A stretch of 64,000 nucleotides of DNA from Pseudomonas protegens (GTDB lineage: Bacteria; Pseudomonadota; Gammaproteobacteria; Pseudomonadales; Pseudomonadaceae): assembly GCF_013407925.2 (NCBI RefSeq), contig NZ_CP060201.1:1426001-1490000 (forward strand), read 5' to 3'. The position numbers were made by a program, and so were the translations under genes. The number at the start of each line of letters is the position of its first letter. The stretch's first letter is position 1. Shown here piece by piece: positions 46,009 through 55,373 of this stretch. Under the pieces are notes generated by a model. The model was not told where the DNA came from, made no database searches, and worked only from the letters and a program-made list of their open reading frames with translations.

Positions 46009-46902
46009 TCAGCCACTGGCCCGCAGCACCGGCGTCTGCTGCCCAAAGGCGCCCTGCTGCAGTTCGATCCAGGCATTGAGGTTGGCCCCCAACATGCCCT
46101 TGCGCCACATCAGCCAGGTGGTGGTGTGGGCGAACGGCTCGGCCAGAGCATGCACAGCCACGCTTTCGCGCCCCGGCAGGCTGTCGAGCATCGACTGGGC
46201 CATCAAGGCCACCCCGGAACCGGCGATCACACAGGCCAGCATGCCCTGATAGGACTCGATCTCCATGGCCCGGCCCATGGCGGCGTGATAGTGGGCAAAC
46301 CAGGACTCCAGGCGCATGCGATAGGAACAGCCCTGACGAAAGGTGAACACCGCCCGGCCCTGCACATCCCGGGCAGTGCGCACCGGAGGGTGATCGGCCT
46401 CACTGATCAGTACCAGGGTTTCCTCGCACAACGGCACCCCATCCAGCCCTGCCAGTTCCAGGGGGCCATCCACCAGGGCCGCGTCCAGGCGTCCGCTGAG
46501 CAAGCCTTCCAGCAACTCGCCACTGGGCCCGGACTGCACTTGCAGGTTCACCGCCGGGTAGGTCCGGTGATAGCGCGCCAGCAGCGCCGGCAGATGAATC
46601 GCCGCCGTGCTGTACATGGTGCCGAGGACGAAATCCCCGGCGGGCTGACCACCCTGCACCGCGGCATGGGCTTCGTCGTGCAGGGCGAACAGCCGCGCGG
46701 CGTAATCGAGCAGCACCTTGCCCGCTGGCGACAGTTGCAAGCGCTGGCGCTCGCGCAGAAACAGCTCGACCCCCAACTGCTCCTCCAGTTGCTTGAGCCG
46801 GGTCGAGAGATTCGACGGCACCCGATGCAAGCGCTCGGCGGCCCGTGTAATGGAACCCTCCTCGGCCACCGCCTGGAAAATACGCAGTTGGCTGAACTCC
46901 AT
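46009..46902 (-). CDS. LysR-family transcriptional regulator
   Basis: 297 residues. N-terminal helix-turn-helix (SQLRIFQAVAEEGSITRAAE, RVPSNLSTRLKQLEEQLG), then the substrate-binding domain. The ATG at 46902 has GGAGAAGG upstream. It is divergent from a YbfB/YjiJ-type MFS gene, which it probably controls. Confidence 0.9.
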   Translation of the reverse strand: MEFSQLRIFQAVAEEGSITRAAERLHRVPSNLSTRLKQLEEQLGVELFLRERQRLQLSPAGKVLLDYAARLFALHDEAHAAVQGGQPAGDFVLGTMYSTAAIHLPALLARYHRTYPAVNLQVQSGPSGELLEGLLSGRLDAALVDGPLELAGLDGVPLCEETLVLISEADHPPVRTARDVQGRAVFTFRQGCSYRMRLESWFAHYHAAMGRAMEIESYQGMLACVIAGSGVALMAQSMLDSLPGRESVAVHALAEPFAHTTTWLMWRKGMLGANLNAWIELQQGAFGQQTPVLRASG

Positions 46903-47005
46903 GACCTTCTCCAAAACTGAACAAGTTTCTCACTATTATTCATTTTTAAGGAAAGTCAATCCGCCCTAGCCTGACGGTCATTGTCCTTGCCGATGGAAGA
47001 CCACC

Positions 47006-48166
47006 ATGTCCCCCCTGCTGCGCCTGCTTGCCAGTTTCATTGCCCTGATGATGGCCATGGGCATTGGCCGCTTCGCCCTGACGCCACAGTTGCCGCACCT
47101 GATCAGCGAAGGCCAGGTCGACCTGACCGCCGCCGGACTGATCGCCGCCGCCAACTACCTGGGCTATTTCATCGGCGCTCTGGACGCCATGTTCGCCCGG
47201 CGCCCAGCCCAGGTGCGCCTGCGCCTATTGGGCGGCCTGTGGCTGTGCGTACTGCTGACCCTGGCGTCGTTCTGGGCCCAGGGCTTCTGGGCGCACCTGC
47301 TGCTGCGCTTCGGCACCGGCCTGGCCAGTGCCTGGGTGCTGGTGATGATCACGGCCCTGAGCCAGCCACTGGCCCTGGCGGCAGGCCGGCCACGCCTGGG
47401 CGCCCTGGTGTTTGCCGGCCCCGGACTGGGAATCATGCTCACCGGGCTGCTGGCCCTGGGCGCCAATCTGCTGGGGCAGAGCTCGGCCAACCTGTGGCTG
47501 CTGTATGGCGCCGTGGCCTTGTTGATGCTGCTGGCGATCCTGCCGATCCTGCCCCGGACCTCCCGCAGCCAGCATGCAGCCCCACCGCCGAGTGCGGAAA
47601 ACGAGCAAGGCGTGGGCCGCCTGGGGCTGGTCTACGGCCTGTACGGAGTGGGCTACATCATCCCCGCGACTTTTCTCTCGCAGATGGCCAGCGCGCGCTT
47701 TCACGGCCAGTGGCAAGCCGATCTGTTCTGGCCCGGCTTCGGCCTGGCCGCCGCCCTGGGAGTGGCCTTGGTCAGCCTGCGCCGACACCGCCCGGACAGC
47801 ACTCGGCACTGGCTGATGGCGACCCTGTGGCTGCAGGCCGCGGGGGTCTTTGCTTGCCTGCTGGGCAGTGGCCTGGGGCTGGTCCTCGGGGTGTTGCTGT
47901 GTGGCACGCCGTTCCTGGCCTGCATGCAACTGGTCATGCAGCGCTCACGGGAACTGGCGCCCCAGTCGGCCCAGCGCAATGCCGGATTGCTGACCGCCTG
48001 CTTCGCCATGGGTCAGTTGAGCGGTCCATTGCTGGCGGCCCTGAGCAGTCATTTCAGTGGCAATCTGCAGCCGGCGCTGGTGGTCGCAGGCTGCGGCTTG
48101 CTGCTCAGCGCCAGCCTGCTCTGGCAACCGCGGTCCGCGCCCCAGCGCTGCCCGCTGGCGTCCTAG
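47006..48166 (+). CDS. YbfB/YjiJ-family MFS transporter
   Basis: 386 residues with about 12 membrane segments. The N-terminus LASFIALMMAMGIGRFALTP and AANYLGYFIGAL are typical of the YbfB/YjiJ group. Substrate unknown. Paired with the divergent LysR regulator. Confidence 0.86.
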   Translation: MSPLLRLLASFIALMMAMGIGRFALTPQLPHLISEGQVDLTAAGLIAAANYLGYFIGALDAMFARRPAQVRLRLLGGLWLCVLLTLASFWAQGFWAHLLLRFGTGLASAWVLVMITALSQPLALAAGRPRLGALVFAGPGLGIMLTGLLALGANLLGQSSANLWLLYGAVALLMLLAILPILPRTSRSQHAAPPPSAENEQGVGRLGLVYGLYGVGYIIPATFLSQMASARFHGQWQADLFWPGFGLAAALGVALVSLRRHRPDSTRHWLMATLWLQAAGVFACLLGSGLGLVLGVLLCGTPFLACMQLVMQRSRELAPQSAQRNAGLLTACFAMGQLSGPLLAALSSHFSGNLQPALVVAGCGLLLSASLLWQPRSAPQRCPLAS

Positions 48167-48174
48167 ACAGCGGC

Positions 48175-49101
48175 TTACAGCAAGCGCTTGATCCGCCGAC
48201 GCAACCATTGCTCGGCGCTGACAAAAGTGATGCCCAGCAGCACCAGCATGGCGCCGAGCACAAAGTTGAGACTCAATGGCTCACCCAGCAACAGGACACC
48301 GAAGGTCACACCGAACATCGGCGTCATGAAGGAAAACACCGCCAGGTTTGCCGCCAGATAGCGGCGCAACAGCCAGAACCAGGTCAGGTAGCTGAAAAAC
48401 GACACCACCAGCCCCTGGAACAGCACGCTGGCCACCGCCACCGGAGTCAGGCTGACGTGGGTCACCTGACCGCTGAGCACGGCAATCAGCAACAGGCCGA
48501 CAAACCCGACGATCAACTGATAGAACAGGGCCAGGGTGGCGGGCGCCTCCGACAGCCGTGAAGCCCGCACCACCACCGTGGTCGCTCCCCAGGCCAGGCC
48601 CGCCAGCAATCCCAGTAGATCGCCCAGGAGCATGCGCCGGTCCAGGTTGTCGAGGGAGATGCCACCGGCAAAGGCGATGCTGATGCCAATGAAGGCGAGA
48701 ACGATCCCCAGCCATTGCAAGGGCCGCAAGCGCTCACTGGGCAGCAGCCAATTGACCCCCAGGGCGGTGAAGATCGGCGCGGTATAGAGAAACACCGACA
48801 TGTGCGCGGCACTGGTCAGCTTCAGGCCTTCGGCAATGAACAGGAACTCCAGGCCAAACAGGGCCCCGGCCAGCAAGCCGCCGCGCCAAGTGCTGGAAAC
48901 CTGGGACCAGCCGCCCTTCCAACACATCAGCAGGGCCACCAGCAGCGCCGAGATTCCGGAACGGGCGGCCGCCTGCATCACCGGGGCAATGTCCGCCGCG
49001 GCCCACTTGATCATCACCTGCTGTACGCCCCAGATCAGGCACAACCCCAACATCACCTGCAGGGCAAAGCCGTCGGCGCTGCGCCGTTCGATGCTCACCA
49101 C
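48175..49101 (-). CDS. EamA/DMT-family transporter
   Basis: 308 residues, ten membrane segments in two EamA units (GLCLIWGVQQVMIKWAAADI; PTFGV-like MTPMFGVTFGVLLLGEPLS). The frame begins with two GTG codons (49101 and 49098) after TGAGG, either of which may start. Substrate unknown. Converges with the MFS gene, eight bases apart. Confidence 0.85.
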   Translation of the reverse strand: MVSIERRSADGFALQVMLGLCLIWGVQQVMIKWAAADIAPVMQAAARSGISALLVALLMCWKGGWSQVSSTWRGGLLAGALFGLEFLFIAEGLKLTSAAHMSVFLYTAPIFTALGVNWLLPSERLRPLQWLGIVLAFIGISIAFAGGISLDNLDRRMLLGDLLGLLAGLAWGATTVVVRASRLSEAPATLALFYQLIVGFVGLLLIAVLSGQVTHVSLTPVAVASVLFQGLVVSFFSYLTWFWLLRRYLAANLAVFSFMTPMFGVTFGVLLLGEPLSLNFVLGAMLVLLGITFVSAEQWLRRRIKRLL

Positions 49102-49199
49102 AGTGCCTCACAGTGTTTGAATGACATGACACCTACCCAAGATAAAAAGTTACGCCCCTGCGGGCTGAACAGCGCTGCAAAACCCAGTGGCAAACCCGC

Positions 49200-49628
49200 T
49201 CAGACTTGCGGCCCGCGTCCAGCACCGGGCGCCCAACGGCAAGCACAGAAGACGCCGAAACCACTGGCCAGGGCACTGACCAGCATGCCCCAGGCCATAT
49301 CCAGCAGCGCCAGGGATGCCGGCCAGGCCTGCAAGGTCGCCCAATTGCTCAGATCATAAGTGCCGTAGGACACCAGCCCGAGCAGCGCCCCCAGGCGCGC
49401 AGCCCGACGCCAGCCACCCTGTTGCAGGGCGGGGTGTACCGCGAACAGCAGGCAACCACTCACGTAGAGGAGGTAGAACAGAGCCGCCGGCAACAGCCGT
49501 GGTTGCTCCAGCAGCAGCGAGCCCAGCTGGGCCCGGTAGGTGGGGCCCATCATCAGCCCCAGCCAAAGCGCGTCGAGCAGCAGGAACGCCAGCAGGGTGG
49601 CGAGCCAGGCGACCAGAGTGGTTTTCAT
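49200..49628 (-). CDS. DUF2177 membrane protein
   Basis: 142 residues with four hydrophobic segments. Family pattern: LLDALWLGLMMGPTYRAQLG and SYGTYDLSNWATLQAWP. Role unknown. Ends about 100 bp upstream of the DMT gene on the same strand. Confidence 0.87.
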   Translation of the reverse strand: MKTTLVAWLATLLAFLLLDALWLGLMMGPTYRAQLGSLLLEQPRLLPAALFYLLYVSGCLLFAVHPALQQGGWRRAARLGALLGLVSYGTYDLSNWATLQAWPASLALLDMAWGMLVSALASGFGVFCACRWAPGAGRGPQV

Positions 49629-49656
49629 GAGACTCGCCTGCAGCGTGAAGTGAGTG

Positions 49657-50493
49657 TCAGCTTAGCTCGATGCGATCCGCGTGGATGACAATCTGACCCT
49701 GTTTATAGAGGGCGCCGATGGCCTTCTTGAAGTTGCCCTTGCTGACCCCGAACAAACTGCTGATCAATGCCGGGTCGCTCTTGTCACTGACGGCCAGGGA
49801 GCCATTGTTCTCGCGCAACTTGGCGAGGATCTTCGAGTTCAGACTGGTGGCCGCTGCTTCACCCACAGGTTGCAGGCTGAGGCTGATCTTGCCGTCGGCG
49901 CGGACTTCCTTGATGAAGCCTTTCTCTTGCATGCCGGAGCGCAGGAACTTGAACACTTCGTTCTTGTGAATCAGGCCCCAGTGCTTGTTATTGATGATTG
50001 CCTTGAAGCCCATGTCAGTGGACTCGGCCACCAGCAAGTCGACTTCCTGGCCCACTTTGTAGTTGGCAGGCGTCTTGTCCAGGTAGCGATCCAGGCGGGC
50101 CGTGGCAGTGATACGACGGGTGTGCTTGTCCAGATAGACATGCACCACGCAGTATTCGCCAGCATTCATCTGGCGCTTTTCCTCGGAGTACGGCAGCAAC
50201 AGATCCTTGGGCAACCCCCAATCCAGAAATACCCCGATGCTGTTAACTTCGACAACTTTAAGACTGGCGAACTCGCCGACTTGAACTTTCGGCTTTTCAG
50301 TAGTTGCGATTAACTTGTCGGCACTGTCCAAGTAGACAAAAACATTCAACCAGTCTTCATCTTCACTGGGAATATCCTTGGGAATATAACGGTTGGGCAG
50401 CAAGATCTCGCCGTCCGCCCCGCCATCCAGATACAAACCAAAGTTAGTGTGTTTTACCACTTGCAAACTGTTGTAGCGCCCGACTAAAGCCAT
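49657..50493 (-). CDS. cvfB: CvfB-family S1 RNA-binding protein
   Basis: 278 residues: three S1-like domains (LVGRYNSLQVVKHTNFGLYL; GEFASLKVVEVNSIGVFLDW; GQEVDLLVAESTDMGFKAI) and a C-terminal winged helix (ISSLFGVSKGNFKKAIGALY). It is the YitL/CvfB family, which affects virulence-gene expression in Staphylococcus. The ATG at 50493 has GAGGG eight bases before it. Confidence 0.88.
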   Translation of the reverse strand: MALVGRYNSLQVVKHTNFGLYLDGGADGEILLPNRYIPKDIPSEDEDWLNVFVYLDSADKLIATTEKPKVQVGEFASLKVVEVNSIGVFLDWGLPKDLLLPYSEEKRQMNAGEYCVVHVYLDKHTRRITATARLDRYLDKTPANYKVGQEVDLLVAESTDMGFKAIINNKHWGLIHKNEVFKFLRSGMQEKGFIKEVRADGKISLSLQPVGEAAATSLNSKILAKLRENNGSLAVSDKSDPALISSLFGVSKGNFKKAIGALYKQGQIVIHADRIELS

Positions 50494-50846
50494 TTCCAAT
50501 ACCCTCGTTACGTGGGCGGCATTCTACCTGTTTTCCACAGTTGCGTTGATGCTCCTGAGTCACCCACAGGAAAAAGCCACGAACGGCCTTGATTTTTCTG
50601 GCCTTGACGCCGTTCAAGCGGCCATTCGTCAGGCAAAGGCGCGCCAGCCTGACCGGGACCCGCAGCGCCAAGTCCGCCTCGCCGCCCAGTAGTCCTTATT
50701 TAAAACAGCCACTTAGGTAGATATCAGCGAGATCAACTTAGAAAAAAACACAAAAAGCGGCGTGTTATTCCAGAGGATATTTGCCAAGCAATTGTCAAGT
50801 ATTTCTGATAAGATACCTGGCCAAATTAATTTTCCAGAAAGGTTAA
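50494..50846. other. Intergenic region between cvfB and the small basic-protein gene
   Basis: 353 bp without a convincing gene. The first part next to cvfB is GC-rich; the last 120 bp are AT-rich and contain TTGCCA and TTGTCA hexamers and TAAGAT, a likely but not exactly placed sigma-70 promoter for the gene at 50847. Confidence 0.45.
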
Positions 50847-51035
50847 ATGGCCGCCATGCGAGTAAAAGCCTCCAACAGCAAAGCAAAACCAGCTCCCGCC
50901 GTTGAAACCAGCGAATCGATCAACGAACAAATCGCAGCCTTCCTCAAATCCGGCGGCGAAATCCAGCAAATCGCCAAAGGCGTCAGCGGCCAGACTTTCG
51001 GCCCCTCCAAACAGATCAGCCTCGGCAAAAAGTAA
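50847..51035 (+). CDS. Small basic protein with FLKSGGEIQ motif (62 aa)
   Basis: A Lys/Ala/Ser-rich N-terminus followed by INEQIAAFLKSGGEIQQIAK and a short tail ending SLGKK. The helix-plus-GGxxQxI motif resembles the end of the Pseudomonas RNA polymerase-binding protein SutA (from memory), but this protein is shorter and basic, not acidic. AAGG ribosome site before the first ATG; a second ATG at 50856 is possible. A hairpin follows at 51061-51084. Confidence 0.7.
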   Translation: MAAMRVKASNSKAKPAPAVETSESINEQIAAFLKSGGEIQQIAKGVSGQTFGPSKQISLGKK

Positions 51036-51060
51036 TTCTCCTCGCTCTATCCTGGTCCCT

Positions 51061-51084
51061 TAGCGCTTTGCCCTCAAAGCGCTA
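51061..51084 (+). terminator. Hairpin after the small basic-protein gene
   Basis: TAGCGCTTTG, loop CCCT, CAAAGCGCTA: perfect 10-bp stem, 25 bp after the stop, no U-tract. Confidence 0.5.
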
Positions 51085-51233
51085 GGACTGGCACCCAGCT
51101 CCGCACCCAACTCCAGCAAAAATCGACGAACGGCCCTCATCCCCTGGTATTCGCCGGTATCCTTGCCGCCTTCCGGATAAATCGTTTCAGCCGACTTTCA
51201 GGTTGTCACTCCCCGCCGTTCAAGGAGTGCTGC

Positions 51234-51953
51234 ATGCGCACACCCGCCACACTGGCCCTCAGCCTGCTACTGGCCTGCCCCATCGCCCTGGGCCAGATAG
51301 TCCAGCGAGAACTGGGCGCCTTCGACCTCAAACTGGGCACCAGCCCCAGCCGCAGCATGGCCCAGGGCCTGGTCAAGCCTTCGTCCAGCGGCTCATTCCA
51401 TGGCGGCCTCGACCTGAGTCACGACAGTGGCTGGTACGCCGGCCAATGGTCCCCGAGCATGGGCCTGAGCCCTTCCAGCAAACTGGAAGTGGATTCCTAC
51501 CTGGGCTTCAAGCAGCCCTTCGACCAGACCCTGGGCTACGAGCTGGGGATGATCCACTACAACTACCCACAGTGGCGGCCCCAGGACAGCCAAGAGTTCT
51601 ACGGCGGCCTGACTCTGCTGGGCAGCCGCTTTGGCGCGGCCTTCAGCAACGCCCCGGACAAACGCAACAGCACAGTGTTCGCCGACTTGGGTGGCCACCC
51701 GCCGTTTGGCATCGGCGTCAGCGTCAAATACACCACCTATCGTCTGAACAATCGCGTCGCCGTGGCCAACGCTGGCTACGTGGCCGGCTTCAACGACTGG
51801 TCGATCAAGCTCTCGCGCCCCTGGCTGGGGATCGACCTGAACCTGATCTACAGTGACTCCAGCCTCAGCGGCAACGACTGCAGTGCCTACTCCGGGCACA
51901 ACCCCCAGTGCGATGGCCTGCTCACCTTCAAGGCTGAGCGAGCGTTCTACTGA
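51234..51953 (+). CDS. TorF-family putative outer-membrane porin
   Basis: 239 residues with a signal peptide (LALSLLLACPIALG) and a body of short amphipathic strands. Family segments: GGLDLSHDSGWYAGQWSP, LEVDSYLGFKQPF, and two late cysteines (NDCSAYSGHNPQCDG) before a terminal aromatic pair (FY), as in outer-membrane barrels. The TorF name is by recognised pattern. AAGGAG ribosome site. Confidence 0.82.
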   Translation: MRTPATLALSLLLACPIALGQIVQRELGAFDLKLGTSPSRSMAQGLVKPSSSGSFHGGLDLSHDSGWYAGQWSPSMGLSPSSKLEVDSYLGFKQPFDQTLGYELGMIHYNYPQWRPQDSQEFYGGLTLLGSRFGAAFSNAPDKRNSTVFADLGGHPPFGIGVSVKYTTYRLNNRVAVANAGYVAGFNDWSIKLSRPWLGIDLNLIYSDSSLSGNDCSAYSGHNPQCDGLLTFKAERAFY

Positions 51954-52019
51954 ACGGCTGAACTGCGGGGCGCGTTCAGGGTTCAGATACAGAAATCCGC
52001 TCCCTGCAAGGACTCGCAC

Positions 52020-52895
52020 ATGGCGCGCCACTGGCACTTGCTCATTCCGCTCCTGATCATCAGCCTGCTGCTGGGCGCATGCAGTCGGGTCGGCCTGGCC
52101 TATCGCAACCTCGACGTGATCATTCCCTGGACCCTCAACGACTACCTGGACATGAACCGCGAGCAGAAGAGCTGGTTCAACCAGCGTCTGCAGCAGCACC
52201 TGAGCTGGCATTGCACCACCCAACTGCCGGGCTACCTGGACTGGCTCGATCGCCTGCAAGCCATGGTGCAGAGCAATCAGGTCAGTGACCAAGCCCTGCA
52301 ACAGCGAACCCAGGAAGCCAAGCAAGCCATCGCCGAAACCGCGCGGCAGATCGTGCCCTCCGCGGTGGAGCTGCTCCAGGGCCTGGACGACGGACAAGTC
52401 GCCGAGATGAACAAGGCCCTTGCCAAGGACCAGCAGGAACATCGCGAGCAGTACCTCAAGCCCTCTCTGGCGCAGCAGATCGAACAGCGCAGTCAGCGCA
52501 TGAGCCAACGCCTGAAAACCTGGATCGGCCCCTTGAGCCCCGGCCAGCAACGACGTGTCGAGCAATGGTCGGCGTCCCTGGGTGAGCAGAACCAGCAGTG
52601 GATCGCCAACCGCATCCACTGGCAGGCACAATTCAGCGCCGCCGTGGCGCAACGGCAAAACAGTGATTTCCCACAACGTATCGAGCAACTGCTGGTGAAC
52701 CGCGAGCAGTTATGGACAGACGATTACCGTCAGGCCTACGCCCACACCGAACAGGCCGCCCGCCAACTGCTGGTGGACCTGATGGCCACCAGCAGTCTTG
52801 AGCAGCGTCAGCGCCTGCTGAAGAAGATCGACAGCGTGCGCCAGGATTTCGCACAACTGAAATGCCTGCAAAATGCCCACCGGGATCCGGCCTGA
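52020..52895 (+). CDS. DUF6279-type lipoprotein
   Basis: 291 residues. Lipoprotein signal with lipobox LLGAC (Cys at residue 21), then a mostly helical periplasmic body (VGLAYRNLDVIIPWTLNDYL, Gln/Glu-rich helices). The opening part fits the DUF6279 family. Role unknown. Follows the porin gene by 66 bp, possibly one transcript. Confidence 0.8.
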   Translation: MARHWHLLIPLLIISLLLGACSRVGLAYRNLDVIIPWTLNDYLDMNREQKSWFNQRLQQHLSWHCTTQLPGYLDWLDRLQAMVQSNQVSDQALQQRTQEAKQAIAETARQIVPSAVELLQGLDDGQVAEMNKALAKDQQEHREQYLKPSLAQQIEQRSQRMSQRLKTWIGPLSPGQQRRVEQWSASLGEQNQQWIANRIHWQAQFSAAVAQRQNSDFPQRIEQLLVNREQLWTDDYRQAYAHTEQAARQLLVDLMATSSLEQRQRLLKKIDSVRQDFAQLKCLQNAHRDPA

Positions 52896-52896
52896 G

Positions 52897-53290
52897 CTAG
52901 GCGATCTGAGCCTTGGAGGCCAGCTCGTCGAAGGTTTCCGGCGCCAGGGCATCGGCCTGCTCATCCAGCACCTGACGAGGATGCTCATGACCCGGAATAC
53001 TGCTGTCGAGCAGGCACAGCAGGCTGGAGCCCCGGGGCGTCAGGATGAAATTCTCACCATTGCCACCCTCTTCCTCAGGGCCGGGTTTCGATAAATCCCC
53101 GGTCCAGAAGCAGCTTTTCATACTCGGTAGCGGTGACTTTCAGATCATCCAGGTTACCGGTGGACTCACCTTGCGCCGCCTTGGCCGCCGCATGCTGCTC
53201 GGCATAAGGGCGCGAAGTAAAGCTGTGGCCGGCGCCGTTCTGCACTTCGTGCAGCAGCCGTTCGATCAGGTCCCAGTTGTAAGTTGTCAT
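52897..53290 (-). pseudogene. DUF2513-like winged-helix gene with a one-base frameshift
   Basis: Frame one, 53290 down to 53075, reads MTTYNWDLIERLLHEVQ ... YEKLLLDRGFIETRP and stops. Another frame continues at once with EEEGGNGENFILTPRG ... LLCLLDS and ends at 52897. Removing one C from the CCC run at 53078-53080 joins them into a single ~130-residue protein with the usual DUF2513 layout (WDLI start, Y..LLL..GFI, LTPRG). This is either a recent mutation, a sequencing error or recoding. Confidence 0.75.
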
Positions 53291-53484
53291 GCTGATTCAA
53301 CCTCCAGACAAGAGCAGGAAATGCCTTCACAGGTTGTGACCGGCAGGCCCTTCAGCCGTTCAGGAAATCCACCCCAGGCCTGCGCGCCCTGAGCGGAAAA
53401 CCGCTGGGCGGTTTGTCGATCCGCCCCGGAGTCAAACGACTAGCGTGTGTAAGACGCTTCGCCCACAGCCAGAGGAGAGATGTC

Positions 53485-54228
53485 ATGCCCGCTACCGATC
53501 ATCCCGTGGTCTCCCGGGAACAATGGCTACAAGCCCGCAAACAGCACCTGATCCACGAGAAGGCCTTCACCCGCCAGCGCGACCAGCTCAGCGCCGAACG
53601 CCGGGCGCTGCCCTGGGTAAAAATCGACAAGCCCTATCGGTTCCAAGGCCCCAATGGCCCGCTGAGCCTGGCGGACCTGTTTGGCGAGCACAGCCAACTG
53701 CTGGTCTACCACTTCATGTTCGGCACCGGCTGGAAAGATGGCTGCAAGGGCTGCTCGTTCCTCGCGGACCACTTCGATGGCGCCAACCAGCACCTGGCCC
53801 ACCACGATGTAGCGCTGGTGTCGGTATCCCACGCGCCCTACGCCGAATTCCAAGCCTTTCGCCAACGCATGGGCTGGCATTTCGACTGGTACTCCAGCGC
53901 CGGCGACGACTTCAACCAGGACTTTGGCGTCAGCCTCAGCGACGAGCAACTGGCCCGGGGAAGCGCCAGCTACAACTACGAACAGGTCAGCGGCGATGAG
54001 CGGGAGCTACCCGGCCTGAGCGTGTTCTATCGCAACCCGCACGGTGAAATCTTCCACACCTACTCCACCTATGCCCGCGGCCTGGACCTGTTGCTGGGGG
54101 CGTACAACTTCCTCGACCTGACGCCCAAGGGGCGCAACGAAGAACAGATCATGGACTGGGTTCGACACCACGACCGTTATCAGGAAACACCCCGGAACAA
54201 GGGCAGCAGTTGCTGCTGTGACGACTGA
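53485..54228 (+). CDS. DUF899-family thioredoxin-like protein
   Basis: 247 residues. Family features: LHEKAFTR-like LIHEKAFTRQRDQLSAERR, PWVKIDKPYRF, FMFGTGWKDGCKGCSF with a CxxC-like pair, and a C-terminal SSCCCDD. Thioredoxin-like fold of unknown activity. AGGAGA ribosome site before the ATG at 53485. Confidence 0.88.
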   Translation: MPATDHPVVSREQWLQARKQHLIHEKAFTRQRDQLSAERRALPWVKIDKPYRFQGPNGPLSLADLFGEHSQLLVYHFMFGTGWKDGCKGCSFLADHFDGANQHLAHHDVALVSVSHAPYAEFQAFRQRMGWHFDWYSSAGDDFNQDFGVSLSDEQLARGSASYNYEQVSGDERELPGLSVFYRNPHGEIFHTYSTYARGLDLLLGAYNFLDLTPKGRNEEQIMDWVRHHDRYQETPRNKGSSCCCDD

Positions 54229-54254
54229 CAGCCTGTTCGCCGGCAGAAACCTAC

Positions 54255-54281
54255 CGTAGGAGCCGGCTTGCCGGCGAATCG
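54255..54281. repeat. Single REP sequence
   Basis: CGTAGGAGCCGGCTTGCCGG continuing into CGAATCG. Same family as the REPINs at 18071 and 19583 but unpaired here, in the gap after the DUF899 gene. Confidence 0.75.
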
Positions 54282-54346
54282 CACACACAATTGGCACAAA
54301 TCTGCGGCAGACTGCGACGATTCTCCCAGCCAACTAATCTGAAGAC

Positions 54347-55294
54347 ATGAGCGCCGCCTACCACAGCCTCCACGAATACACCCTGCGCATGAACCGGGTG
54401 CTGGAGCACATCGACCAACACCTGGACCAGCCCCTGGAGCTAGAGGATCTGGCGCGGGTGGCGCATTTCTCGCCCTACCACTTCCACCGCCTGTTCAGCG
54501 CCTGGGTCGGCGAGCCCCTGGGCGCCTACCTGCGCCGCCGACGCCTGGCCTGCGGCGCCTACCTGATGGCCAGCCGACCCGCAGCCTCGATCCTGGAAAT
54601 CGCGCTGGAAGTCGGTTTTGGCTCCGGCGAAGCCTTCTCCCGGGCCTTCAAGCAACATTTCTCGGTCTCCCCCAGCACCTGGCGCGACACCGAACCCAAA
54701 CGCTGGCACCGCCGCCTCGACGACATCCGTGAACGGCGCCTGCGTGAATTGCGCAATCCTGATCAGACCCACATTCCCGCCTTCGACGATCCTGACGCCT
54801 TCATTCACCTGAAGGAAACAACGATGAACGTCACCCTGCAGCAACTGCCCGCCAGCCGCGTAGCCTACCTGCGCTACATCGGCGCCTACGGCCCGGGCAT
54901 TGGCGTTTTCTGGCGCGAAACCGCCGCGCCATGGATGCTCGAACACCAACTGTTCAACCGCGTGCGCTACGGCATCGGCCACGACGACCCGGACCTCACC
55001 CCCGCCGACAAATGCCGCTACGACGCCTGCGTCGAAGTGCCCGAAGACTTCAAGGCCAGCCCTCCCGCCGTGATCACCACCCTGCCCGGCGGCCTGTACG
55101 CCGTGGCCCACTACCGCGGCCTGGGCCCAGCCATCGCCGACGCCTGGATCGAACTGTGCCGCGACTGGCTGCCCAAGAGCGGCCTGCAGTTCGACCCGCG
55201 CCCGGCGTTCGAACGCTATCCGGCGGATGCGTATTACGACGTCAAGACGGGAGAGCTGGAGTGTGAGATTTGTATTCCGGTGAAAAAGCTGTAA
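54347..55294 (+). CDS. AraC-family regulator with GyrI-like effector domain
   Basis: 315 residues. N-terminal AraC DNA-binding domain (LEDLARVAHFSPYHFHRLF, ILEIALEVGFGSGEAFSRAF) and a C-terminal GyrI-like/SbmC small-molecule-binding domain (~160-315; ADKCRYDACVEVPEDF, ALYAVAHY-like GLYAVAHYRG). Such proteins sense drugs or toxic small molecules. No dependent transporter is adjacent. Confidence 0.9.
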   Translation: MSAAYHSLHEYTLRMNRVLEHIDQHLDQPLELEDLARVAHFSPYHFHRLFSAWVGEPLGAYLRRRRLACGAYLMASRPAASILEIALEVGFGSGEAFSRAFKQHFSVSPSTWRDTEPKRWHRRLDDIRERRLRELRNPDQTHIPAFDDPDAFIHLKETTMNVTLQQLPASRVAYLRYIGAYGPGIGVFWRETAAPWMLEHQLFNRVRYGIGHDDPDLTPADKCRYDACVEVPEDFKASPPAVITTLPGGLYAVAHYRGLGPAIADAWIELCRDWLPKSGLQFDPRPAFERYPADAYYDVKTGELECEICIPVKKL

Positions 55295-55322
55295 CGCAGC
55301 CCCATCACCAGCCAGAAACGAT

Positions 55323-55346
55323 ACGGGGGAGCCCATGCTCCCCCGT
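55323..55346. terminator. Bidirectional hairpin between convergent genes
   Basis: ACGGGGGAGC, loop CCAT, GCTCCCCCGT. Perfect 10-bp stem midway between the AraC-GyrI gene and the coiled-coil operon end; no U-tract on either side. Confidence 0.55.
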
Positions 55347-55373
55347 GCCTTGCTCCTTGAACCCTGCGCTGTG

